From Burkholderia sp. USMB20 (GTDB lineage: Bacteria; Pseudomonadota; Gammaproteobacteria; Burkholderiales; Burkholderiaceae): a DNA stretch of 64,000 nt. Position numbers and translations under genes: made by a program. The notes beneath the pieces are model-generated. The model did not search any database. It saw only the letters and a program-made list of their open reading frames with translations, and had not been told where the DNA came from. The stretch is taken from contig NZ_JTAN02000002.1 of assembly GCF_000949135.2 (NCBI RefSeq), positions 227,101 through 291,100 on the forward strand, read 5' to 3'. Numbering within the stretch: the first letter of the stretch is position 1; each line of letters opens with the position of its first letter. Below, one piece after another: positions 37,108 to 50,282 of this stretch.

Positions 37108-39063
37108 ATGAAAAAGTCCGCGTCGCCGTTGCATGCCTTCCGTTTCCGTGTCGTCTGCGCCGCGATTGCCGGCGCGTTGTCGCTCGCATCGTGCGGGGGC
37201 GTCGACAGCGATGCGCCGTCGCAGTCCGCCGCGACACCGCCGCAGGCCGCGAAGCGCCCGAACATCCTGTACATCATGGCCGACGATCTCGGCTATTCCG
37301 ACATCCATGCATTCGGCGGCGAGATCAACACGCCGAACCTCGACGCGCTCGTCGCGTCGGGTCGCATCCTGTCGAACCACCACACGGGCACCGTCTGCGC
37401 GATCACGCGCGCGATGCTGATTTCCGGCACCGATCACCACCTCGTCGGCGAAGGCACGATGGGCGTGCCGACCGACGAGCGGCGCGGGCTGCCCGGCTAC
37501 GAGGGCTACCTGAACGATCGCGCGCTGTCGTTCGCACAACTACTGAAGGATGCCGGATATCACACGTACATCGCCGGCAAGTGGCACATCGGCTCGGGGA
37601 TCGTCGGCAGTGCGACGGGCAGCGGACAGACGCCCGACCAGTGGGGTTTCGAGCGCAGCTACGTGCTGCTCGGCGGCGCAGCGACGAACCATTTCGCGCA
37701 CGAGCCGGCCGGCTCGTCGAACTACACGGAAGACGGCAGCTACGTGCAGCCGGGCCAGCCCGGACAGCCGGGCGGCGCGGGCGGCAATCCGGCCGTGTTC
37801 TACTCGACGGACTTCTATACGCAGAAGCTGATCTCGTACATCGATGCGAACAAGCAGGACGGCAAGCCGTTCTTCGCGTACGCGGCCTACACGTCGCCGC
37901 ACTGGCCGCTGCAGGTGCCGGACCCGTGGCTGCACAAGTACGCGGGCGTATACGACGCCGGCTACGATGCGATCCGCAACGCGCGGATCGCGCGGCAGAA
38001 GGCGCTCGGCCTGATTCCCGCCGACTTCAAGCCGTTCGACGGCCTGCCCGAAACGACGGCCGCGTCGCCGGCGACGGCGAACAACGGCACCGCGAACGCG
38101 AAGTACATCAGCGCCGTGCATTCCGCCGCCGACGGCTACAGCGACTACGGCACCGGCAAGGTCGACAAGCTGTGGGCGAGCCTGAGCCCGGCCGAGCGCC
38201 GCGCGCAGGCGCGCTACATGGAGATCTATGCGGGGATGGTCGAGAACCTCGACTACAACATCGGCCGCTTGATCCAGCACCTGAAGGACATCGGCGAATA
38301 CGACAACACGTTCATCATGTTCCAGTCGGACAACGGCGCGGAAGGCTGGCCGATCGACTCCGGCGCGGACCCGACGGCGACCGACACCGCGAACGGGCAG
38401 GAGCCGGTCTATTCGACGCTCGGCACCGACAACGGCAAGCAGAACGCGCAACGGCTGCAGTACGGGCTGCGCTGGGCCGAAGTGAGCGCGACGCCGTTCC
38501 GGCTCACGAAGGGTTATTCGGCCGAAGGCGGCGTGTCGACGCCGACGATCGTGCGGCTGCCGGGGCAGACACGCCAGTTGCCGACGCTGCGCGCGTTCAC
38601 GCACGTGACCGACAACACGGCGACCTTCCTCGCGGTCGCGGGCGTCACGCCGCCGTCGCAGCCGGCGCCGCCGCTCGTGAACACGCTGACGGGTGTCGAC
38701 CAGAACAAGGGCAAGGTCGTCTACAACAACCGCTACGTCTATCCGCCGACGGGCCAGTCGCTGCTGCCGGTGCTCACCGGCTCGGCGACGGGCGAGGTGC
38801 ATACCACGCCGTTCGGCGACGAAGCGTACGGCCGGGCATACCTGCGCAGCGCCGACGGCCGCTGGAAGGCGTTGTGGACCGAGCCGCCGCTCGGGCCGCT
38901 CGATGGCCACTGGCAGCTGTACGACCTTGCGGCGGATCGCGGCGAGACGACCGACGTGTCGGCGCAGAACCCGTCGGTCATCAGCACGCTCGTCGACCAG
39001 TGGAAGACGTACATGAGCAACGTCGGCGGGGTGGAACCGCTGCGTCCGCGCGGCTACTACTGA
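37108..39063 (+). CDS. Sulfatase lipoprotein with atypical active-site motif CAITR
   Basis: 651 residues. Lipoprotein signal with lipobox LASC (Cys29), so it is probably anchored in the periplasm. Sulfatase metal-site motif ILYIMADDLGYSD (D59, D60) and late motif FQSDNGAEGWP; the GKWHIGSG catalytic Lys/His stretch is present. It resembles the Pseudomonas arylsulfatase group (GTDHH after the active site). The formylglycine motif, normally C-x-P-x-R, reads C97-A-I-T-R101, with Pro replaced by Ile. The next gene encodes a formylglycine-generating enzyme, so modification may still occur. It releases sulfate from an organic sulfate ester. Confidence 0.9.
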   Translation: MKKSASPLHAFRFRVVCAAIAGALSLASCGGVDSDAPSQSAATPPQAAKRPNILYIMADDLGYSDIHAFGGEINTPNLDALVASGRILSNHHTGTVCAITRAMLISGTDHHLVGEGTMGVPTDERRGLPGYEGYLNDRALSFAQLLKDAGYHTYIAGKWHIGSGIVGSATGSGQTPDQWGFERSYVLLGGAATNHFAHEPAGSSNYTEDGSYVQPGQPGQPGGAGGNPAVFYSTDFYTQKLISYIDANKQDGKPFFAYAAYTSPHWPLQVPDPWLHKYAGVYDAGYDAIRNARIARQKALGLIPADFKPFDGLPETTAASPATANNGTANAKYISAVHSAADGYSDYGTGKVDKLWASLSPAERRAQARYMEIYAGMVENLDYNIGRLIQHLKDIGEYDNTFIMFQSDNGAEGWPIDSGADPTATDTANGQEPVYSTLGTDNGKQNAQRLQYGLRWAEVSATPFRLTKGYSAEGGVSTPTIVRLPGQTRQLPTLRAFTHVTDNTATFLAVAGVTPPSQPAPPLVNTLTGVDQNKGKVVYNNRYVYPPTGQSLLPVLTGSATGEVHTTPFGDEAYGRAYLRSADGRWKALWTEPPLGPLDGHWQLYDLAADRGETTDVSAQNPSVISTLVDQWKTYMSNVGGVEPLRPRGYY

Positions 39064-39073
39064 GGACGGCACG

Positions 39074-40123
39074 ATGCGGTTCCGCTTCCGGACACTCGGC
39101 GCGGCGCTCGCGGCCACGCTCTTCGCGGCTGCGTTCGCCGTCGGCTACGCGAGCCCGTCGGCGTCGCCCGCCGGCGCCTTCGACGACGCGAATCGCGGCC
39201 GCCCGCTCGTGCCGCTCGGCTCGGAGCGGCAGTGCGAGCGCTACTCGGGCCTGCCCGCGAAGTGGCGTGACGACCCGAAGGCCGGGATGGTGCACCTGAG
39301 CGGCGGCGCGTTCGTGTTCGGCAGCACACGCGGCTATGCGGACGAGCGTCCGGCGGGCGACGGCAAGACGCGCGTCAGCGGCTTCTGGATCGACCAGACC
39401 GACGTGACGATCGCGCAGTTCGCCGCGTTCGTGCAGGCGACCGGCTACGTGACCGAGGCCGAGCAGCAGGGCGGCGCAGCCGTGTTTCACGTGCCGACGC
39501 GCGACGAGCTGAACGCGCGCGACCTCGCATGGTGGACCTGGGTGAAGGGCGCATCGTGGCGGCAGCCGCGCGGCCCCGGCAGCAGCGTCGACGGGCTCGG
39601 CAACCTGCCCGTCACGCTCGTCACGCAGCGCGACGCGCTCGCGTATGCGCGCTGGCTCGGTCGCGATCTGCCGACCGAAGCCGAATGGGAATATGCGGGC
39701 AAGGCCGGTCGCGACGACGCGTCGCTCGATGCGGCGCCGCGCGACGCGCAGGGCAAGCCGGCCGCGAACTACTGGCAGGGCGCGTTCCCGGTGCTCGATA
39801 CGGCCGAGGACGGCCACGCGGGCCTGGCACCGGTCGGCTGTTATGCGGCGAACGGTTTCCACCTGTACGACATGATCGGCAACGTATGGGAATGGACGAA
39901 GGACACGTACACGGGCCCGCATCAATCGCACACGAACGGCGACACGGCGGCCGTCGCACCGCCGACGCGCCGGCACGACACGCCGATGGTGATCAAGGGC
40001 GGCTCGTTCCTGTGCTCGCGCGATTACTGCGTGCGCTATCGCGCGTCGTCGCGCGAACAGCAGGAAGCGGATCTCGGTGCATCGCATATCGGGTTCCGCA
40101 CGATTCTGAGGGATGCGTCATGA
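39074..40123 (+). CDS. Exported formylglycine-generating enzyme (SUMF1 family)
   Basis: 349 residues. The N-terminal hydrophobic segment (about 7-25) is a signal peptide or anchor. The FGE-sulfatase domain runs from MVHLSGGAFVFGSTRGYADE to the end, with FWIDQTDVTIAQFAAFVQAT, LPTEAEWEYA and NGFHLYDMIGNVWEWTKDTY. The copper-binding Cys pair is present in GGSFLCSRDYCVRYR (C314, C319). It oxidises the active-site cysteine of sulfatases to formylglycine using O2. Being 10 bases behind the sulfatase and exported, it can act on it in the periplasm. Confidence 0.92.
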   Translation: MRFRFRTLGAALAATLFAAAFAVGYASPSASPAGAFDDANRGRPLVPLGSERQCERYSGLPAKWRDDPKAGMVHLSGGAFVFGSTRGYADERPAGDGKTRVSGFWIDQTDVTIAQFAAFVQATGYVTEAEQQGGAAVFHVPTRDELNARDLAWWTWVKGASWRQPRGPGSSVDGLGNLPVTLVTQRDALAYARWLGRDLPTEAEWEYAGKAGRDDASLDAAPRDAQGKPAANYWQGAFPVLDTAEDGHAGLAPVGCYAANGFHLYDMIGNVWEWTKDTYTGPHQSHTNGDTAAVAPPTRRHDTPMVIKGGSFLCSRDYCVRYRASSREQQEADLGASHIGFRTILRDAS

Positions 40124-40929
40124 AGCGGGTGATGCATTGCGTTGCCGCGTCGCTGATCGTTGCATGCGGTGTCGCCACTTCGGGCTGGATCGTTGCGGCC
40201 GAATCCGTCACATCGACGATCCGCGTCGGCGTGACACGCGGCGTGCATGCGGACATCCTGGACGAGGTGAAGCGTGTCGCCGCCACGCGCGGGCTGAGCT
40301 TCGACGTCGTCGAATTCGACGACGCGTCGCGCATCGATACCGCGCTCGCCGACGGCAGGATCGACGCGGCGAGCTTCGAGGACGCGCAGCGCCTTGCCGC
40401 GACGCGCACGGCGAAAGGTCATGCACTGAACGCCGTCGCGCCGACCGTCACGCTGCCGATGGCGCTCTATTCGCGCAAGATCAGGAGTCTGAACGAACTG
40501 CAGCCGGGCTCGACGGTCGCGATCCCGGCCGATTCGCGCGGGATGGCTCGCGCGCTCGTGCTGCTGCAGAACGACACGCTGGTGACGCTGCGCGACCAGG
40601 CCGGCCTGCATGCGACGCTGCGCGACGTGACGGGCAACCGGCTCGCGCTGAAGTTCGTCGCGCTGCGCCGCGACCGGCTGCATGCGGCGCTCGACTCGGC
40701 CGCGTTCGTCGCGATCGACTACGAGGACGCCGCGCGCGCGGGGCTGCAGCCGGCGCGCGACAGCATCAATCTCGAGGATGCGCGCTCGCCGTATGCGAAC
40801 GTGCTGACCGTGCGCGAGGCCGACCGCACGAAGCCGTGGGTCGCGCAGCTCGTCGCCGCGTATCACTCGGACGACGTCGCGCATTTCATCCTGACGCGCT
40901 ATCAGGACTCGGTGCGGCGGCCGTGGTAG
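40120..40929 (+). CDS. NlpA/MetQ-like periplasmic binding lipoprotein
   Basis: 269 residues; the start overlaps the FGE stop (ATGA). Signal peptide with lipobox LIVAC (Cys16) points to a lipoprotein. The mature part follows the NlpA/MetQ fold: IRVGVTRGVHADILDEVKRV, then VEFDDASRIDTALADGRID, AVAPTVTLPMALYSRKIRSL, ELQPGSTVAIPADSRGMARA. MetQ relatives bind methionine or related solutes, but no metN/metI lies alongside, so it may work with a remote transporter or bind a sulfate-ester product. Confidence 0.82.
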   Translation: MKRVMHCVAASLIVACGVATSGWIVAAESVTSTIRVGVTRGVHADILDEVKRVAATRGLSFDVVEFDDASRIDTALADGRIDAASFEDAQRLAATRTAKGHALNAVAPTVTLPMALYSRKIRSLNELQPGSTVAIPADSRGMARALVLLQNDTLVTLRDQAGLHATLRDVTGNRLALKFVALRRDRLHAALDSAAFVAIDYEDAARAGLQPARDSINLEDARSPYANVLTVREADRTKPWVAQLVAAYHSDDVAHFILTRYQDSVRRPW

Positions 40930-41909
40930 ACGACTATCGCCTCGCGTGCAATGCGTGCGGCCGCTGCTGCAACAGCGCGCCGACGCTGTCGTTGCGCGAA
41001 CTGTTCCGGCATCGGCACCGCTTCGTCGGCGCGCTGACGATCCATCGTGTGCCGAAGCGGCGCATCGGTGAACGAACGCGCGCGGGCGGACGCGAGCATG
41101 CGCTCGACGCGGACGACATCGCCGCCTGCGATGCGCTCGCGAACGCGTTGTTCCACCGCGCGCGCGGCGCGAGCGACGAATGGATTGCACTGACGCTCCA
41201 GGGCTACGACTATCCGTCGCTCGGGCGCTGTCCGGCATTGGCCGACGACGGCCGCTGCAGCGTGCATGCGGACAAGCCTTCGATCTGCCGCGCCGTGCCG
41301 CTCGATCCGATGCTGCCGGACCGCCTGCAATCCCGCGTGCTCGCCGGGCGGCGCGACGAGACGGCGTGGCTCGGTGCGAATTGCATCGTCGGCGCGGACG
41401 GCGGCACGGCTTCCCTCGATATGGCGTCGGCGCTGCCGCTCGTGACGGCAGGGCAGGTCGCGGACCGCGCGGCGCTCGACACGTTTCGCGATGCGCTCGC
41501 GTTCGAGCGTGCGGTATGGCGCGACGCGGTGTTCGCATCGCTGATCGACGGCGGACCGCAGGTGCGCGCGGCGTTGGCGCGGCTTGCGCCCGGCGGCTAC
41601 TTGACGATGTCGATCGTGCCGGTGCTGCTGGCCGTCGCATCGGTGTCCGCGCATTGCCGCGCGTTGTGCATCGACTTCATCGACGCGCAGCGCGCGTTGA
41701 TCGACGCACGTATCGAGGCGGCACTCGCACGCCGTCGTCTCGACGATCGGCCGGCGACGGCCGAATTGCGCGGCTTTGCGCAGGCACTCGAACGTGCGGG
41801 GCACGCACTCGCCGCCATGCCGGCCGCCACGGCGGGCACGCGCACCGACGCCCCGCGCATCGACGCGTGGCTCGACGATCGGCACGCTTCCACCGCGCTT
41901 ACCGCGTGA
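40923..41909 (+). CDS. YkgJ-family cysteine-cluster protein
   Basis: 328 residues from GTG 40923, overlapping the previous stop. Cysteine pattern CNACGRCC near the N-terminus (residues 9-16), then CPALADDGRCSVHADKPSIC with two further spaced Cys. These fit the zinc- or iron-sulfur-binding YkgJ/UPF0153 family. The C-terminal half is helical and alanine-rich. Function unknown; linkage to the sulfatase/FGE pair hints at a redox or maturation role. This is inference. Confidence 0.8.
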   Translation: MVDDYRLACNACGRCCNSAPTLSLRELFRHRHRFVGALTIHRVPKRRIGERTRAGGREHALDADDIAACDALANALFHRARGASDEWIALTLQGYDYPSLGRCPALADDGRCSVHADKPSICRAVPLDPMLPDRLQSRVLAGRRDETAWLGANCIVGADGGTASLDMASALPLVTAGQVADRAALDTFRDALAFERAVWRDAVFASLIDGGPQVRAALARLAPGGYLTMSIVPVLLAVASVSAHCRALCIDFIDAQRALIDARIEAALARRRLDDRPATAELRGFAQALERAGHALAAMPAATAGTRTDAPRIDAWLDDRHASTALTA

Positions 41910-41974
41910 CACCGGCGGCACGCCGCGCGTGCCTTACACTTGGCGCTCTTTCAACCGTCTCCGATGGGGCGCGC

Positions 41975-42301
41975 ATGTACGCATCGACCTTCATTTTCCG
42001 TGCAGGGCAATACGACGACGAATTCCACCGCCTCGACCGGCAGATCGCCGACATGGCGCGCGCGACGCCCGGCTACCTCGGCGAGGAGACGTGGGAGAAC
42101 GCCGAGGCGGGGCTGATCCAGAACGTCTACTACTGGGAATCGGAGGCGGCGCTGCGGCAGTTGATGCAGCATCCCGCGCATCTGGAAGCGAAGGCGAAGC
42201 AGGCGCGCTGGCTGGACGGCTATCGCGTGGTGATCTCGCAGGTGCTGCGCGAGTACGGCGACGGCAAGCTTGCGCAGCCGCATGCGCGGCAGCCGGCGTA
42301 A
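41975..42301 (+). CDS. Antibiotic-biosynthesis-monooxygenase (ABM)-fold protein
   Basis: 108 residues, dimeric ferredoxin-like ABM fold: YASTFIFRAGQYDDEFHRLD, TPGYLGEETWENAEAGLIQN, VYYWESEAALRQLMQHPAHL. No catalytic residues are assigned. Its upstream gap is 65 bases, so it may have its own promoter. Confidence 0.8.
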   Translation: MYASTFIFRAGQYDDEFHRLDRQIADMARATPGYLGEETWENAEAGLIQNVYYWESEAALRQLMQHPAHLEAKAKQARWLDGYRVVISQVLREYGDGKLAQPHARQPA

Positions 42302-42363
42302 GCCGATCGCCGAACGGGCGCTTCAGGCGCCGTGCGTGATCCGCCCGGCATCCCCACACCACA

Positions 42364-43296
42364 TCAAAGCGCCTCGACCAGCAGCCGGTTGCTCTTCTCG
42401 CAATACTCGTGACACGCGGCGCGTGCCGCGATCGACGCGCCATGCACGAACTTCGGCGCGTCCGCCCGCCGCGACATCGACACGACGATCGACGGCGGCG
42501 ACGGCTGCAGCGGCAGCTCGACGACCTCGCCGCTCGCGATCAGCGCATCCACGAACAGCACCGGAATCGCGGCGACGCCGAAGCCGTCGCGTACGAGCTG
42601 CACGATCACCGAGATCGACGGCGAGCCGGTGATGCGCGTCTCCGACAGCGGCACGCCATGCGCGTGCGCGAGCGTGCGCACGATGTCCTCGAGCGCGCGG
42701 TGCGGCGCGGTACCGCGCCCGTAGGTCAGGATCGGCTGGCGCAGCACCTGCCGCGCGAGGCCGGTGCGCGCAGTCGGCAGCAGCCCCGCGCGCGCGATCC
42801 AGCGCACCGGATAGTTCGCGAGCGCGTCACAGACGACCGACGCCTCGTCGCTTCCCTCCACGCGAATGATCAGGTCCAGTTCGCCGGCCATCAGCCGGCG
42901 CTGCAGCACGACGCTGACGTCGACGGTCAGGTCGATCTCCAGTTGCGGATAGTCGGCGGCGAGGCGGCGCAGGTAATGCGGCAGCCAGCTGTGCACGACC
43001 GTCTCGATCACGCCGAGCCGCAACTTGCCGCGCAGCGCGCTTTCGCCGGCCGCGGCGGCCTGCAACTCGTGCGTCGCCTCGACGACGGCCTTCGCATAGC
43101 CGAGCAGGTACTCGCCGTTCGGCGTGAGCCGGAATTCGCGGCTGTCGCGATCGACGAGCACGGTCTGCAATTCGTCCTCGAGCGCCTTCAGGCGCTGCGA
43201 GATCGCGGCCGGCGTCGCGTGCAGCGCGGCGGCCGTCGTGCGGAAGTTGCGCAGCTTCGCGAGCGTGACGAAGGTTTCGAGGAAACGCGTGTTCAT
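42364..43296 (-). CDS. LysR-family regulator of the D-glutamate/5-oxoproline module
   Basis: 310 residues from ATG 43296 (MNTRFLETFVTLAKLRNFRT). N-terminal winged HTH (TTAAALHATPAAISQRLKAL, EDELQTVLVDRDSREFRLT) and a C-terminal effector domain (LRLGVIETVVHSWLPHYLRR). Divergent from the DUF1445 gene at 43500 over 203 bases of AT-rich DNA, so it is probably the activator of the DUF1445-MFS-oxoprolinase genes. Confidence 0.92.
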   Translation of the reverse strand: MNTRFLETFVTLAKLRNFRTTAAALHATPAAISQRLKALEDELQTVLVDRDSREFRLTPNGEYLLGYAKAVVEATHELQAAAAGESALRGKLRLGVIETVVHSWLPHYLRRLAADYPQLEIDLTVDVSVVLQRRLMAGELDLIIRVEGSDEASVVCDALANYPVRWIARAGLLPTARTGLARQVLRQPILTYGRGTAPHRALEDIVRTLAHAHGVPLSETRITGSPSISVIVQLVRDGFGVAAIPVLFVDALIASGEVVELPLQPSPPSIVVSMSRRADAPKFVHGASIAARAACHEYCEKSNRLLVEAL

Positions 43297-43499
43297 GGCG
43301 GTCGGCAAGGCGTTGGGCGCGCAGCTTGCCCCGCTGAAAAAATGAACGGGACTGGGGAAAACCCGGCTTCGTGTAAAGAAATTCTATACACGCGGCGCAA
43401 AAAAACTCGTTGGCGACAAAATTTTTTCTTTTCTATTCTTCGCCGTATCCGCTGACGCAACCGTCATTCCGACGACCTATCGATCTGCCCGCGACCATC

Positions 43500-44273
43500 A
43501 TGACGCCTTCCGAATTCCGCCAGTCCGTGCGCAACGGCACGTTCCGCAGCCCGACGGCCGGCCAGTGCGGCCCGTTCGCGCAAGCGAATCTCGCGATCCT
43601 GCCGAACGCGTACGCGCACGATTTCCTGCGCTTCTGCCAGGCGAACCCGAAGGCGTGCCCGCTGCTGGGCGTGGGCGAACCCGGCGCGTTCCGGCTCGAC
43701 GTGCTCGGCGAGGATCTCGACATCCGCACCGACGTGCCGAGCTACAACGTCTACCGCGACGGGCGCCTGACCGAGCGGGCCGAATCGCTCGAAGCGCTGT
43801 GGCGCGACGATTTCGTCGTGTTCGCGATCGGCTGCTCGTTCTCGTTCGAGGACATGCTGGCGCGCGAAGGGATCGGGCTGCGCCACATCGAGGAGGGTCG
43901 CAACGTGCCGATGTACCGTACGACGATTCCGAACCGACGCGCGGGAATCTTCGGCGGCCAGCTGGTCGTGTCGATGCGGCCGCTGCGCGGCGCCGACGCG
44001 ATCCGCGCGGTGCAGATCACGAGCCGGTTCCCGGGCGTGCACGGCGCGCCGGTCCATATCGGCCATCCGCAGGAACTGGGCATCGCTGATCTCGCCGCGC
44101 CCGATTTCGGCGACGCGGTGACGGTGCGCGACGGCGAGCTGCCGGTGTTCTGGGCGTGCGGCGTGACGCCGCAAACCGCGCTGATGGACGCGAAGCTGCC
44201 GCTCGCGATCGCGCATACGCCCGGCTACATGCTGATGACCGACATCACGAACGCGTCGCTGGCCGTGTTCTGA
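43500..44273 (+). CDS. DUF1445 protein, probable D-glutamate cyclase
   Basis: 257 residues, length of the bacterial hydro-lyase family (UPF0317). Conserved stretches: [82 protein letters not shown] and [10 protein letters not shown]. The mammalian homologue interconverts D-glutamate and 5-oxo-D-proline. Here the gene sits upstream of a 5-oxoprolinase gene, which fits that activity well. Start ATG 43500 gives the homologous N-terminus [13 protein letters not shown]. Confidence 0.87.
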   Translation: MTPSEFRQSVRNGTFRSPTAGQCGPFAQANLAILPNAYAHDFLRFCQANPKACPLLGVGEPGAFRLDVLGEDLDIRTDVPSYNVYRDGRLTERAESLEALWRDDFVVFAIGCSFSFEDMLAREGIGLRHIEEGRNVPMYRTTIPNRRAGIFGGQLVVSMRPLRGADAIRAVQITSRFPGVHGAPVHIGHPQELGIADLAAPDFGDAVTVRDGELPVFWACGVTPQTALMDAKLPLAIAHTPGYMLMTDITNASLAVF

Positions 44274-44384
44274 CCCGACCGACGCCGGCGGCCCGCACGG
44301 GCGCCGGTCCGGCCCCGACGCGGCGGCATGCCGCGAGCGCAGACGATCCGCCCGGCCGGAGGGCGGCGCGCAGCCGCAGCGCGA

Positions 44385-44512
44385 CGCGCGCAAGCAACGC
44401 ACGACGCCGACACGCCACGCGAACACACGACGCAAGCAACACACGACGCAAGAAGCGCACGACAAACACGACACGCACCACACGCACCACCCGCACCACA
44501 CGCACGGTCTCG
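44385..44512 (+). repeat. Short tandem repeats upstream of the MFS gene
   Basis: AACACACGACGCAAG occurs twice with period 16 (44422-44452), then CGCACCACA-like 9-base units repeat to about 44505. G-poor on this strand, unlike the neighbours. It separates the DUF1445 gene from the MFS gene in a 266-base gap and could form an unstable spacer. On the minus strand it reads as a meaningless VRVVRVV peptide. Confidence 0.6.
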
Positions 44513-44539
44513 ACCGCATATTTCGACAGGAGCTTCACC

Positions 44540-45844
44540 ATGGAAAGCAAGACCCTCGCGGCGCCCGCCGCCGACCCCGCGGGCCCCGCACGCAACGGCC
44601 TGTTCGGATGGTATGCGGACGCGCAGCCGCGCGAACGCCGCGCGTTCTGGAGCTGCAAGGTCGGCTACATGCTCGACGGGATGGATACGCAGATGTTGTC
44701 GTTCGTGATCCCGACGCTCGTCGCGACCTGGGGCATCTCGCTCGCGGACGCCGGCTTCATCGGCACGATGACGCTGCTCGCGTCGGCGCTCGGCGGCTGG
44801 ATCGCGGGCATCCTGTCCGACCGGATCGGCCGCGTGCGCACGCTGCAGCTGACGGTGCTGTGGTTCGCCGTGTTCACCGCGCTGTGCGGGCTCGCGCAGA
44901 ACTATCACCAGCTGCTCGCGGCGCGCGCGCTGATGGGCTTCGGCTTCGGCGGCGAATGGACGGCCGGCGCGGTGCTGATCGGCGAAGTGATCCGCGCGCG
45001 CGATCGCGGCAAGGCGGTCGGCCTCGTGCAGTCGGGCTGGGCGATCGGCTGGGGGCTGTCGGCGCTGCTGTATGCGCTGCTGTTCTCGGTGCTGCCGGCC
45101 GAACAGGCCTGGCGCGCGCTGTTCCTCGTCGGCCTCGCGCCGGCGCTGCTGGTGGTCGTGATCCGCCGCTACGTGAAGGAGCCGGACGTCTACGAGAAGG
45201 AGAAGGCCACGCAGGCGAAGGTGGCCGACGCGCCGCGCCTCACCGAAATCTTCGCGCCGAAACTGCTGTCGACGACGCTGCGCGCGGCGCTGCTGACCAC
45301 CGGTGCGCAGGGCGGCTACTACGCGATCACGACCTGGCTGCCGACGTTCCTGAAGACCGAGCGGCACCTGACCGTGATGGGCACCGGCGGCTATCTCGCG
45401 ATGATCATCTTCGGCTCGTGGGTCGGCTACCTGACGAGCGCGTACCTGACCGACCGGCTCGGCCGCAAGCCGAACTTCATCCTGTTCGCGCTCGGCTCGA
45501 TGGTGATCGCGTTCGCCTACACGTCGCCGGTGCTGCACCTCACGAACGCGTCGATGCTGTGGCTCGGCTTCCCGCTCGGCTTCTTCGCATCGGGCATCTT
45601 CTCCGGGATGGGGGCGTTCCTCACCGAGCTGTTCCCGACGCGGGTGCGCGGCTCGGGCCAGGGCTTCTGCTACAACGTGGGCCGCGCGATCGGCGCCCTG
45701 TTCCCGTTCCTGATCGGCGCGCTGTCGAAGCACTACGGGCTCGGCGCGAGCATCGGGATCTTCGCGGTCGCCGCCTACGGCGTGTTGATCGTCGCCGCGC
45801 TGACGCTGCCCGAGACGCGCGGCCGCGAACTCGACGCCGCATAA
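44540..45844 (+). CDS. MFS transporter (AAHS/metabolite-proton symporter type)
   Basis: 434 residues, 12 predicted membrane segments. MFS motif A is [15 protein letters not shown] after helix 2 and is repeated as [12 protein letters not shown] between the halves. The first helix has [15 protein letters not shown] with the acidic pair of aromatic-acid/proton symporters. [19 protein letters not shown] is typical of that subfamily. AGGAG is 7 bases upstream. Between the cyclase and oxoprolinase genes, it is likely the importer of 5-oxoproline or D-glutamate. Confidence 0.9.
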   Translation: MESKTLAAPAADPAGPARNGLFGWYADAQPRERRAFWSCKVGYMLDGMDTQMLSFVIPTLVATWGISLADAGFIGTMTLLASALGGWIAGILSDRIGRVRTLQLTVLWFAVFTALCGLAQNYHQLLAARALMGFGFGGEWTAGAVLIGEVIRARDRGKAVGLVQSGWAIGWGLSALLYALLFSVLPAEQAWRALFLVGLAPALLVVVIRRYVKEPDVYEKEKATQAKVADAPRLTEIFAPKLLSTTLRAALLTTGAQGGYYAITTWLPTFLKTERHLTVMGTGGYLAMIIFGSWVGYLTSAYLTDRLGRKPNFILFALGSMVIAFAYTSPVLHLTNASMLWLGFPLGFFASGIFSGMGAFLTELFPTRVRGSGQGFCYNVGRAIGALFPFLIGALSKHYGLGASIGIFAVAAYGVLIVAALTLPETRGRELDAA

Positions 45845-45974
45845 CGCCGCATGGGCGGGCGCCCGCCCGCCGCCTTTCTACCGCTCCCTTTTCATCGAAG
45901 CCCTCACGCGGCGCGCGACGCGCGCCGTGCGGCGGCGCTCGTCCTTCGTTCAACGACGCATCGAGTTCATCGCC

Positions 45975-49613
<3,639 letters not shown>

Positions 49614-49633
49614 GCGGCAGGGGGGCGCACGCG

Positions 49634-49670
49634 GAAAGCGGTGCGGCGGGGCGCTCGCCGCACCGCTTTC
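49634..49670 (+). terminator. Stem-loop after the oxoprolinase gene
   Basis: Perfect 15-bp stem GAAAGCGGTGCGGCG (49634-49648) with CGCCGCACCGCTTTC (49656-49670), 7-base loop, 20 bases after the stop. There is no T run, so it may act as a mRNA 3' stabiliser or weak terminator. Confidence 0.6.
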
Positions 49671-50282
49671 GCGCGTTCCGGGCGGCGATCGCACCGGTTC
49701 CATTCATGCTGCTGCATCGGCTGCGCGGCCCGGCGATCTATTCGCTCGCACCGATCGACGCGATGTTGCAACAGCGCTGGGAATAAGGGCGCGCATTCAC
49801 GCACGAACGGGCAACGAGAATCCCCGATTCCGCGCGCGGCGCAATGCGATCCGACCCCGCCGCAGCGCCGTGCCGACACATCGCTGCCGGGATGCCTCGA
49901 TTTCCCGCAAACCGCCGTCCGGCGGGGCACTCCGGCGAATCCGCCGGCCGTTCGACGCGCTCGCCACCGGCTTCGCACCTCCCGTCGATCACGAAAAATC
50001 CGTCATGCCAACCGAGTTCCGATTCCTTGACACCCCGTTCCAAATGTGAGTGCCAATCTTCTTCGTCATTTGATAAGATGGGTTCCATCATTCGTTTGGA
50101 AAACCTGCGCGCGAAATGCGCGAACGCCGGTTCGCATTGGTTGGAAACAAGTACGGAACGAGGGCCACTGGCACGGTCATCACGACTGCCCCACCGGGTA
50201 CGCGCACTGCGCGCGCGGGGATCGGGGGCGGCCGGCTCGCCTCCGTCTACACTGTGCGTTTTTTCTGGATCGGGGCGTGTCC
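49671..50282. other. Long upstream region of rpfR, no gene seen
   Basis: No ORF here has domain-like content or a ribosome-binding site. It holds an AT-richer promoter-like stretch with TTGACA (50029-50034) and TTTGATAAGATG (50069-50080); the latter 12-mer recurs at 55816-55827 before the OmpA-like gene. The rpfR mRNA leader may be around 200 bases. Confidence 0.45.

Noticed and set aside
49690-49786. Small ORF ending LQQRWE and palindrome TGTTGCAACA near 49765
   Set aside because: The ORF has no start signal. The palindrome lacks the 4-base spacer of the activator sites and no sigma-54 promoter is nearby.
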